Below are positions 1-6,681 of a stretch of 26,204 nt of DNA, in pieces; within the stretch, counting starts at the first letter, position 1; the number at the start of each line of letters is the position of its first letter. Source of the stretch: CAYMJK01 sp043101635 (GTDB taxonomy: Bacteria > Planctomycetota > Phycisphaerae > Phycisphaerales > UBA1924); the NCBI GenBank assembly GCA_043101635.1, contig JBICIE010000280.1, forward strand, positions 1-26,204. The letters run 5' to 3'. A model generated the notes under the pieces. It saw nothing but the letters and a program-made list of their open reading frames with translations, was not told where the DNA came from and did no database searches. Position numbers and translations under genes: made by a program.

Positions 1-1121
1 TCTGGGTGATGACGCACAAGATCTTCCTGCGTCCGGTGCACGACCTTCGCGAGGCGGCGGAGAGGGTTCGGGCCGGCGATCTTGGGGCGCGGGCCAACGT
101 GCAGACGGGCGACGAATTCGAGCAGCTTGGCGAGACGTTCAACGCCATGCTGGAAGAGCTGCAGACCAACGAGGCGAAGCTGCGGTCGATCAACGCGCAG
201 CTCGATGTCCGGCTGAGCGAATTGTCGCAGGCGAACGTGGCGTTGTTCGAGACGGCGCGGCTGAAGGGCGAGTTTCTGGCGAACGTGAGCCACGAGCTGC
301 GCACGCCGCTGAATTCGATCATCGGCTTCGCGGAGCTGCTGGTGGACATCGCGCGGGCGGAGGCGGAGCGCGGCGGGGCCGGCCCGGAGCACGGCAAGCG
401 GATGCGCTATCTGGAGAACATCGTCAGCGCGGGGCGCAGCCTGCTGGAGCTGATCAACAGCCTGCTGGAGATGGCGAAGCTGGAGGCCGGGCGCATCGAG
501 GTGCGGGCGGAGGCGGTCAGTCTCAAGGAAGTCTGCGAGGGGATGGTGGGGCTGATCCACCCGCAGGCGCAGCGGCGCGGGGTCACGGTGCTGACGGAGA
601 TCGAGCCAGACGCCCCGATCGTCGAGACCGACCTGAAGAAGCTGCAGCAGATCCTCTTCAATCTGCTAAGCAATGCGGTGAAGTTCTCCGGCAGCGCCGA
701 GGAGGCCGGTCGCGTGACGCTGCGGGCCGAGCGGCTCCGGGCGGCGGATGACGACGAGCGGGTGCGCATCAGCGTGCTGGACAACGGGCCGGGCATCGAT
801 CCGGCGGACCAGGCGCGGATCTTCGACAAGTTCCAGCAGGCCGACAACTCACACACGCGGGCGGCCGGGGGCGCCGGGCTGGGGCTGTCGATCAGCCGCC
901 AGCTCGCCGGGGTGCTGCAGGGGGAGATTCAGCTCGTCAGCGACCCCGGGCGCGGCTCGATGTTCAGCCTGATCCTGCCGCTGAAGCTGGATCCGGAGCT
1001 TGCCGAGGAGATCCGGATCGAGGCGGAGTACCGCGCCGGCGTCCGCCGCCCGGACTGGGGCAGGCACGGCGCCTCGGATCCGCAGCAGGCCAGCGCGCCG
1101 GCGGAAGCGCCGGCCACCTGA
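1..1121 (+). CDS. Sensor histidine kinase, 5' end missing
   Basis: The gene enters from outside the window: the frame stays open to base 3, and the visible part begins inside a HAMP linker (starting RPVHDLREAAERVRAGDL), so an upstream membrane or sensor part is presumably missing. Counting from the GTG at base 6, HAMP spans about residues 5-57, a helical stretch follows to about 88, and the HisKA domain carries the phospho-acceptor His96 in NVSHELRTPLNS. The ATPase domain shows the N box (LFNLLSNAVKFS, about 218-230), G1 box DNGPGID (about 259), F box FDKFQQ and G2 box GAGLGLSI (about 288). It should autophosphorylate and pass phosphate to a response regulator, but no receiver domain or regulator lies in the window. 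The stop is only 6 bp from the convergent stop of the next gene. Family certain; signal unknown. Confidence 0.93.
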   Translation, partial: WVMTHKIFLRPVHDLREAAERVRAGDLGARANVQTGDEFEQLGETFNAMLEELQTNEAKLRSINAQLDVRLSELSQANVALFETARLKGEFLANVSHELRTPLNSIIGFAELLVDIARAEAERGGAGPEHGKRMRYLENIVSAGRSLLELINSLLEMAKLEAGRIEVRAEAVSLKEVCEGMVGLIHPQAQRRGVTVLTEIEPDAPIVETDLKKLQQILFNLLSNAVKFSGSAEEAGRVTLRAERLRAADDDERVRISVLDNGPGIDPADQARIFDKFQQADNSHTRAAGGAGLGLSISRQLAGVLQGEIQLVSDPGRGSMFSLILPLKLDPELAEEIRIEAEYRAGVRRPDWGRHGASDPQQASAPAEAPAT

Positions 1122-1127
1122 TCGACG

Positions 1128-3068
1128 CTACGGGCAACCGGCCGCGAAGGCGTTCTGGAAGCACAGGAAATCGAAGAAGTCCAGCACACCCGTCGCGTCG
1201 CAGTCGGCGTAGGGGTCGCCGGTGGCAAAGGCGTTCTGGAAGCAGAGGAAGTCGAAGAAGTCGAGTGCGCCGGAGCCGTCGCAGTCGGCGTAGCAGACCG
1301 AGACTTCGTCGGCCATCAGATCGCCAATGGCGCCGAGCGTCGGGTTCAAGGCGCCGAGCCCGAGATCAACCTCGAACTCCAGATCAAGCGACGCGGTGAG
1401 CCGGCTGAAGCCGGACTCGAGGAACGCCCCCGGCAACTCCGCCGGCTGGGCCGGGCGCATGGAGAGATCCTCCATGCCCTGGAAGCCGAGCACGTCGTAG
1501 CTCAGCATGCCCTCGATGGCGACCTTGTTGCCCGCCTGCAGGAAAGCCGCAATGTCGCTCAAGGCGGCGGGGGGGCCGACCACGCCGCGGCTATCGCTCA
1601 TGCGCATCCGAGGGTCGGTGACGCGGAAGGTGGCGCCTGGCGCCGTCAGCTCGATGGCGCCCTCGCGGGTCTCCAGGTCAAGTTCGGTGACTTGCACCTT
1701 GGAGAGTTCGCCGCACTCGGTGATGAACTTCCCGCGCACCGCGCCCTGGATGTGGGCGGTGGTCTCCGAGCGGATCAGCGGCGGGATTGTCCCGAAGAAC
1801 TCGAACGGCGACGCGTCGGGGTTCACGAGGTACTCGAAGGGAATCTCGTCGGCGCTGAGCACATAGGCGGCGCCGGCGTTCTCTGCGGCTTCGTCCTGGC
1901 CGTCGGATGTGGCGACGAGGCGCCCTTCGCTGAAGGCGAGGGCCCGCCCGAAATGGTCAAACGCGGCAGCATCTGGCGCGGTGAAACTGTCCACCAGGAA
2001 CCAGGCCGTGCCACCCAGGCCGCCAAAGACCGAGACTTCGCCGCTGTCCTGCTCGGGAGCGTCGCGTCCGAAGGCGCCGACGGCGATGACGCTGCCGCTG
2101 ATGGCGACCGAACCGCCAAACTGGTCGAACGCGCCGGCCGGCGCTTCGGGCGCGAGTCGGGCTTCCTCTTCCCAGTTCTCGGGATCGCTCCGACGGAACA
2201 CATAGGCGGCGCCGGATCCGCTGGCCCCGGTGTTCTCAAGGCGCGCGCCGACGACCGCGACGGGATCGTCATAGGCGACGGATTCACCGAAGGCGGCGGC
2301 GACGACGGCGGCGTCCGGGGCGAGTGTGGCGCGGCGCTCCCAGCCGGCCGGTCCCTGGCGGAACAAGATCGCGGCGCCTCCGAAGAACCGGACGTCGGAT
2401 CCGGCGGGAACGCCGACGAGCACCGCGCCGCGATCGGTATCGAGCGCAGCGCCGAAGCCGGCGTTGGCGCCGCTGGTTGCGGACGTCAGTTTGGCTTCGT
2501 GGACCCAGCCGCCGCCATCATGCCGGTAGACGTGGACAGCGCCGCTGGCGGTCGCCATCTCATCGTCGTTGGGCGCACCGACGAACAGCAGGTTGCCTTC
2601 CATCGCGACGGCGTAGCCGAAGGAGTCGCGTTCATCGGGGACAGGCGCCACCAGCTTGCCGGTCTGGTTCCAGGTGGCGCCGTCGAACGCATAGGTGTAG
2701 ACAGCGCCGCCGATGAGCGCGAACTCGTCATCGCCGTAGGCGCCGACCGCGGCGAGGTTGCCATCGATAGCGACGGACCAGCCGAAGAAGGCGTCGGCCC
2801 GTGGATCGGCGGGGATAAGTCGCTGTTCCTGCGACCACGCGCCCGCGCTGCGCCGGAAGACGTACGCGGCGCCGGAGTTGCGCCCGGAGGCGTCCTCTCC
2901 GGGGGCGCCGGCGATGATCGCGTTGCCGCTGGCGCTGACGGAGGTTCCCAGTGTTGCGCCGGCCCGCGCCGGGTCGCCGACGAGCTTCACGAGTTCGCAC
3001 TGGCCAAGGGCAGGCACGCGCCAGGCGCCGATGACGCACATGGCAACCGTCATTCGTAGACTCGGCAT
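1128..3068 (-). CDS. Secreted FG-GAP repeat protein with GC-type dockerin tail
   Basis: 646 aa. The N terminus is a short signal peptide with likely cleavage after ALG around residue 22. Residues about 30-400 hold roughly seven repeats of the integrin-alpha/FG-GAP kind (recurring elements such as FGWSVAIDGNLAAVGA and SGAAYVFRR), expected to fold as a beta-propeller. Residues about 410-590 form a region I do not recognise. The last 55 residues (592-646) are a duplicated calcium-loop motif, DCDGSGALDFFDFLCFQNAF and a near copy, with six cysteines, ending GCP. In dockerins such loops (D1, D3, S/D5, D9, D12) bind calcium; here the tail is probably a surface-attachment or sorting signal, the partner being unknown. 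Translation is supported by AAGGGG about 6 nt before the ATG. No enzyme motif was seen. Confidence 0.88.
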   Translation of the reverse strand: MPSLRMTVAMCVIGAWRVPALGQCELVKLVGDPARAGATLGTSVSASGNAIIAGAPGEDASGRNSGAAYVFRRSAGAWSQEQRLIPADPRADAFFGWSVAIDGNLAAVGAYGDDEFALIGGAVYTYAFDGATWNQTGKLVAPVPDERDSFGYAVAMEGNLLFVGAPNDDEMATASGAVHVYRHDGGGWVHEAKLTSATSGANAGFGAALDTDRGAVLVGVPAGSDVRFFGGAAILFRQGPAGWERRATLAPDAAVVAAAFGESVAYDDPVAVVGARLENTGASGSGAAYVFRRSDPENWEEEARLAPEAPAGAFDQFGGSVAISGSVIAVGAFGRDAPEQDSGEVSVFGGLGGTAWFLVDSFTAPDAAAFDHFGRALAFSEGRLVATSDGQDEAAENAGAAYVLSADEIPFEYLVNPDASPFEFFGTIPPLIRSETTAHIQGAVRGKFITECGELSKVQVTELDLETREGAIELTAPGATFRVTDPRMRMSDSRGVVGPPAALSDIAAFLQAGNKVAIEGMLSYDVLGFQGMEDLSMRPAQPAELPGAFLESGFSRLTASLDLEFEVDLGLGALNPTLGAIGDLMADEVSVCYADCDGSGALDFFDFLCFQNAFATGDPYADCDATGVLDFFDFLCFQNAFAAGCP

Positions 3069-3088
3069 CTCGATCCCCTTTCGGCGCC

Positions 3089-3117
3089 AGCATACCGCAA
3101 AGGGGTGGCTGCGTCTA
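3089..3117 (-). promoter_or_regulatory. Possible sigma-70-type promoter of the FG-GAP/dockerin gene
   Basis: On the minus strand TAGACG (3112-3117) and TATGCT (3089-3094) are separated by 17 nt, giving partial matches to -35 and -10 hexamers. The -35 candidate overlaps the stop codon of the upstream dapL gene, so the two genes could be transcribed separately despite the short gap. Inferred from spacing only. Confidence 0.3.
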
Positions 3118-4320
3118 TCGGCCCCAGAGGCGGCGAAGGCGGTCGGCCGCCTCGGTGATTCGATCGACCTCGACGGTCAGGGCGATGCGGAACCAGCCCT
3201 CGGCCCGCTTGCTGAAGCCGACGCTGGGGACGACGACGACATCCGCCTCTTCCAGGCAGCGGGCGGCGAAGTCCATGCTCTTCAGGGGGGCGCCGCCGGG
3301 GCCGGCGGGGCAGCGGGCCCAGACGAAGAACCCGGCGGCGGGCGGCTCGACCTGGCAGCCGATGTCGCGCAGGGCGGGGATCAGGGCGTCGCGGCGCTGG
3401 CGGTAGACCTCGCGCATGTGGGCGACCTCGGGTCGGTCGTAGCCGTCGAGGGCGGCGATGGCGGCGTCCTGCACGGCGCCGAAGGGGCCGCTGTCAGCGT
3501 TGGACTTGACGGCCGAGAGGGCGTCGATAAGGTCCGGGCGGCCGACGGCGAACCCGATGCGCCAGCCGGTCATGTTGAAGGTCTTGCTGAGCGAGTGCAG
3601 TTCGATGACGGGGGAGCTGTCCAGGTCGGCGCCGTCGGCCTGCCAGACGCTGGGGGGCGGGGCGTCGAAGTAGATCTCGGAGTAGGCCTGGTCGCTGGCG
3701 AGCACGATGTCGTTGGCGTCGCTGAAGCGCAGGGCGGTGGTGAAGAAGTCGACGTCGACGCACGCCGCGGTGGGGTTGTTGGGGTAGTTGGCCCACATGA
3801 GCCGGGCCCGGGCGCGGTCGGCGGGCGAGATGGCGTCCAGGTCGGGCCGCCAGCCGAGTTCGGGCAGCAGCGGCATGTCGATGACCTCGGCGCAGGCGAA
3901 GATGGCGCCCGACTCGTAGACGGGGTACCCCGGGCTGGGCACGAGCACGCCGTCACCGGGGTTGAGCACGCCGAGGGGGAGGTGGAAGACCGCCTCCTTG
4001 GAGCCGATGATCGCGGTGATGTGGCGGTCGGGATCGGCGGTGACGCCGAATCGCTTCTTGAGGAAGCGGGCCGCGGCCTGGCGGAACGGACCCGAGCCGC
4101 GCCCGTCGGCGTAGCGGTGGTTGACCGGGTCGCCGGCGGCGGCGCGCAGGGCCTCGATGATGAAGTCTGGCGTGGGCCGGTCGGGGTCGCCGATGCCCAG
4201 GTTGATCACATCGGCGCCGGCGGCGATGCGGGCCCTGCGCTTGCGGTCGATGTCGACGAAGAGATACGGCGGCAGCGCGGCGACGCGGTCGGAGCGGACG
4301 GGCGAGGTCGTCATCGTCAT
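3115..4320 (-). CDS. dapL: LL-diaminopimelate aminotransferase-type PLP enzyme
   Basis: 401 aa, a full-length fold-type I aminotransferase. Landmarks are INLGIGDPDRPTPDFI near the N terminus, the cofactor region GSKEAVFHLPLGVLNPGD, the substrate-binding ANYPNNPTAA, the PLP-contacting DQAYSEIYFD, and the Schiff-base lysine in HSLSKTFNMTGWRIGF. That last block and the KSNADSGPFGAVQDAAI stretch closely resemble LL-diaminopimelate aminotransferases, which convert tetrahydrodipicolinate to LL-diaminopimelate for lysine and peptidoglycan. A related class I aminotransferase of other specificity cannot be excluded. No Shine-Dalgarno sequence precedes the ATG; TACCAT sits 6 nt upstream, suggesting a leaderless transcript. 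A second in-frame ATG lies two codons downstream. Divergent from the outer-membrane protein gene. Confidence 0.85.
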   Translation of the reverse strand: MTMTTSPVRSDRVAALPPYLFVDIDRKRRARIAAGADVINLGIGDPDRPTPDFIIEALRAAAGDPVNHRYADGRGSGPFRQAAARFLKKRFGVTADPDRHITAIIGSKEAVFHLPLGVLNPGDGVLVPSPGYPVYESGAIFACAEVIDMPLLPELGWRPDLDAISPADRARARLMWANYPNNPTAACVDVDFFTTALRFSDANDIVLASDQAYSEIYFDAPPPSVWQADGADLDSSPVIELHSLSKTFNMTGWRIGFAVGRPDLIDALSAVKSNADSGPFGAVQDAAIAALDGYDRPEVAHMREVYRQRRDALIPALRDIGCQVEPPAAGFFVWARCPAGPGGAPLKSMDFAARCLEEADVVVVPSVGFSKRAEGWFRIALTVEVDRITEAADRLRRLWGR

Positions 4321-4321
4321 G

Positions 4322-4338
4322 GGCGGATGGTAGCGTGG
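4322..4338 (-). promoter_or_regulatory. Promoter-like block touching the dapL start codon
   Basis: Minus strand CCACGCTACCATCCGCC ends one base before the ATG. The embedded TACCAT (4327-4332) fits a TANNNT -10 element and would place transcription initiation at the A of the start codon. The same block, with one extra T, precedes the rhomboid gene at 16031-16048. No convincing -35 hexamer is visible. Confidence 0.4.
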
Positions 4339-4412
4339 CCATGGCCGCCGATGGCTCGCGACGGGCCGGCGCGCACCGATGACTACAGTGGCTGATCTGG
4401 GTGGAGGCTGTT

Positions 4413-5285
4413 ATGACCGCGTATTCCGGGCCTCGGGGGCTGATGTGTCGGCGCCTGCTCCCCGGGGCGTGCGTTGTCCTTGTCGGCGCGCACGTGGCCT
4501 TTGCGCAGGACGCGGCTCGAGCCGGGCAGGGCTCTGCCGACAGCGGTCGCGATGTCGCGTCCGGGCAGGATGAGCCAGGCGCCGAAGCGTCGGGCTGGCG
4601 CTTCGAGTTTGCGCCGTACCTGTGGGCTGTGAGCCTCGATGGAGACGCCCGGGTGGCTGGCGAGCCCATCTCCATCAGTGCGCCGTTCACCGAGACGCTG
4701 GCGGATTCGGACACGCTCATCGGGCTCATGGGCCAGGTCGAGGTCGGTTACGACCGGTGGTCGCTGCTGATCGACGGCGCATACACCGAGATCCGGATGG
4801 ACGATGTGCAGGGCAGGGTGGGGCGCGGGCAGATCGACGCCGAGGCGTCGCTTGCGTGGCTTGAACTCGGCGGCGCTGCGCAGTTGTTCGAGGAGACGAT
4901 CGGCCACGACGATCGGCGTCGCGCCACCCTGGATGTCATCGGCGGGGCCCGGCTGACATCCATCGAGATCGACCTCGACTTTGAACGCGGCGGCGCCGCG
5001 GGCGACGACGAGACATGGGTTGAGCCGTTCGTCGGGGCCCGCTCAGCCATCGATGTGTCCGACAGCCTCGTGTTTCGCCTGCGCGGCGATGTCGGCGGCT
5101 TCGGCGCCGGTTCCGAATTCTCCTGGAGCGCAAGCGCCGTGCTCGGGTGGAGCTTTCCGCTGGGGAGCGCCGAGGCGACGGTCTTCGGCGGGTACCGGGC
5201 GCTGAGCCAGGACTACGAAGACGGCGAATTCGAGTGGGATGTGATCAGCCACGGTCCCATCATCGGCGTCAACTTCGCGTTCTGA
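4413..5285 (+). CDS. Putative outer-membrane beta-barrel protein
   Basis: 290 aa from the ATG at 4413, chosen because GGAGG (4403-4407) stands 5 nt before it; a GTG at 4401 and an ATG at 4443 are in the same frame but fit worse. The N terminus has arginines, then a hydrophobic core (LLPGACVVLVGAHVAFA) with likely cleavage near residue 32. The mature part opens with WRFEFAPYLWAVSLDGDARV and alternates short amphipathic strands with acidic turns, ending in an aromatic residue (IIGVNFAF), as outer-membrane barrels do. The pattern resembles the OmpW/porin-like proteins common in Gram-negative genomes but no specific family is claimed. Substrate unknown. It is divergent from dapL and convergent with the following gene. 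Confidence 0.72.
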   Translation: MTAYSGPRGLMCRRLLPGACVVLVGAHVAFAQDAARAGQGSADSGRDVASGQDEPGAEASGWRFEFAPYLWAVSLDGDARVAGEPISISAPFTETLADSDTLIGLMGQVEVGYDRWSLLIDGAYTEIRMDDVQGRVGRGQIDAEASLAWLELGGAAQLFEETIGHDDRRRATLDVIGGARLTSIEIDLDFERGGAAGDDETWVEPFVGARSAIDVSDSLVFRLRGDVGGFGAGSEFSWSASAVLGWSFPLGSAEATVFGGYRALSQDYEDGEFEWDVISHGPIIGVNFAF

Positions 5286-5286
5286 C

Positions 5287-5317
5287 GGGCGATGCGCCTC
5301 GTCGCGAGGAGCCGCCC
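5287..5317. terminator. Hairpin between convergent genes
   Basis: A two-part stem, GGGCG/CGCCC outside and CCTCG/CGAGG inside with a TCG loop, lies in the 45-bp gap between two convergent genes. There is no T-tract on either strand, so it is at best an unconventional bidirectional terminator. Confidence 0.35.
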
Positions 5318-5330
5318 CTGCGCAGGTGTT

Positions 5331-6416
5331 CTACACCAGTCGGCGCAGCGGGTTGCCGCTGCTGGGCTGGTTCATGCGGCGGTCGGCCGGCGAGACCCAG
5401 GAGCGGCCCTTGGCGGGATCGGCCTCCGGCGCGGCGGCCGGACGCATCGGCGGTGGGGGCGCCACGGTCTGGCTCGGCGGCGCGGGAGCCGCGGGCGCGG
5501 TCTGCTCGCCGATGGCGCGGTTGAGCGTGCCGATGGTGCGGGCGCCGACGTTGCTGCCGATGCCGCGCTGCTTGATCTGCTCCATCTCGCGCTCGAGGGC
5601 CTGATCGAGTTCGCTGACGCTGGTGACGATCACGCCGCGCTCCACGCCGGCCCGGAAGTTGCCGACGACCAGGCCCGCCAGCACGATCGTGCCCAGCGGG
5701 AGCAGCAGGTGGCTGGCCATGAGCGGGACCATCGCCGCCTTGCCGGCGTGGACCGCCTCACTGCCGATGACCATCTCCTCGTAGTTGCCGAAGACGCCCG
5801 GGAACGGGATCGAGGGCAGCAACTCCTGCCACGGCACGGCAAAGAGGGCCAGAAGGGTGGCCCAGGCCGTGGCCCGGACGGCCTTCTCCACCCCCGGGAC
5901 CGATCCGCCGGCGGCGACCACCGTGCCGAGATTGGCAAAGGCGACCAGCGCGAACGTCGAGACCACGCCGATCACGATGGCGAACGTCGAGAACTGCTCC
6001 AGCACCGGGGCCCACTGGCTTTCGATTCGCTGCATCGCCGCGGCCTGGACCTCGGTGATCTTGCGGGCCCGGCGCCCGATCGGCTGGGGCTGGCCGGGCT
6101 GGGCCGGCTGGACCTGGGCCGGGGCGGGCGCGGCGCCGGGCTGGGGCTGCTGGGCCGCCTGAGTCGCCTGCTGGGCGGTGGGGACCGCGGCGGGCTGGCT
6201 CGGGGGCCTCTGGGCCGCGGCCTGGCCGGTCACCACGGTCAGGCTCTGGGCCGTGACGGGGCGCTCGGCCTTGTCCCATCGGACCTCGGTGAAGTGGACG
6301 AAGCCGAACACCAGCATCTGGATCGCCGCACACAGGATCACCGCGATGGCGGCGGTGGTGACGATCGGCCGGAGGCTCAGGATTGCGGCGGAGACGTGCG
6401 GGCGCTGCTGGCTCAT
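5331..6416 (-). CDS. Multi-pass membrane protein of unknown function
   Basis: 361 aa; I do not recognise the family. Four hydrophobic segments are visible at about residues 18-40, 142-163, 180-196 and 232-252. Between the first two lies a low-complexity linker (about 65-113) made mainly of Pro, Ala and Gln, and the C-terminal 90 residues are again Pro/Ala-rich and polar after a charged helix (VSELDQALEREMEQIKQRG). The start is supported by GAGGAAG 4 nt before the ATG. The layout, a single anchored helix, a flexible linker and then a helical bundle, could suit a protein spanning a cell-wall or protein-rich space, but that is conjecture. It is divergent from mqnC and convergent with the barrel protein gene. 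Confidence 0.75.
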   Translation of the reverse strand: MSQQRPHVSAAILSLRPIVTTAAIAVILCAAIQMLVFGFVHFTEVRWDKAERPVTAQSLTVVTGQAAAQRPPSQPAAVPTAQQATQAAQQPQPGAAPAPAQVQPAQPGQPQPIGRRARKITEVQAAAMQRIESQWAPVLEQFSTFAIVIGVVSTFALVAFANLGTVVAAGGSVPGVEKAVRATAWATLLALFAVPWQELLPSIPFPGVFGNYEEMVIGSEAVHAGKAAMVPLMASHLLLPLGTIVLAGLVVGNFRAGVERGVIVTSVSELDQALEREMEQIKQRGIGSNVGARTIGTLNRAIGEQTAPAAPAPPSQTVAPPPPMRPAAAPEADPAKGRSWVSPADRRMNQPSSGNPLRRLV

Positions 6417-6544
6417 GGCGCTTCCTCGACTGGGCGGGTGTTGGCGGCCGGGACGGCTACCCGGGCCGCATGCCCTCGGGCAGCATCGACACTTGGGGCC
6501 CCCGGGGTCAGCAGGCGGGCTCGCGCTGGTGGCCAGCCCGGTCT

Positions 6545-6580
6545 GCCCACGTGACCCAGGCGCGACAAACGGCCCACGTG
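6545..6580. repeat. Direct repeat GCCCACGTG upstream of mqnC
   Basis: GCCCACGTG occurs at 6545-6553 and again at 6572-6580, in the intergenic region between two divergent genes. The CACGTG core is itself palindromic and the copies are 27 bp apart. It may be a binding-site pair; in GC-rich DNA a chance repeat is possible. Confidence 0.3.
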
Positions 6581-6617
6581 GAGCCCCGAGAACGCTCGAT
6601 CAGGCGGGCGGGACCGC

Positions 6618-6644
6618 TATAGTTCTTTCAGATATTCCTGAAAG
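6618..6644 (+). promoter_or_regulatory. Possible mqnC promoter and overlapping operator
   Basis: TATAGT (6618-6623) resembles a -10 element, though no good -35 is seen. Directly after it is the perfect inverted repeat CTTTCAG-ATATTC-CTGAAAG (6625-6644), which would cover the transcription start. The position suits a repressor operator or a small 5' leader hairpin. The region is notably AT-richer than its surroundings. Confidence 0.4.
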
Positions 6645-6681
6645 TACGGAACTCCCGCCCCCGCTCCCAGGAGCCAGCCAG

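Noticed and set aside
1692..3059. Plus-strand open frame of 455 codons
   Set aside because: Antisense shadow of the FG-GAP/dockerin gene; no motif, no ribosome binding site.
5292..6554. Plus-strand open frame of 420 codons
   Set aside because: Antisense of the 361-residue membrane protein; Asp/Gly/His/Arg-rich shadow composition.
6178..6681. Upstream in-frame extension of mqnC
   Set aside because: It overlaps the divergent membrane gene and is not protein-like; the ATG at 6682 has AGGAG at the right distance.
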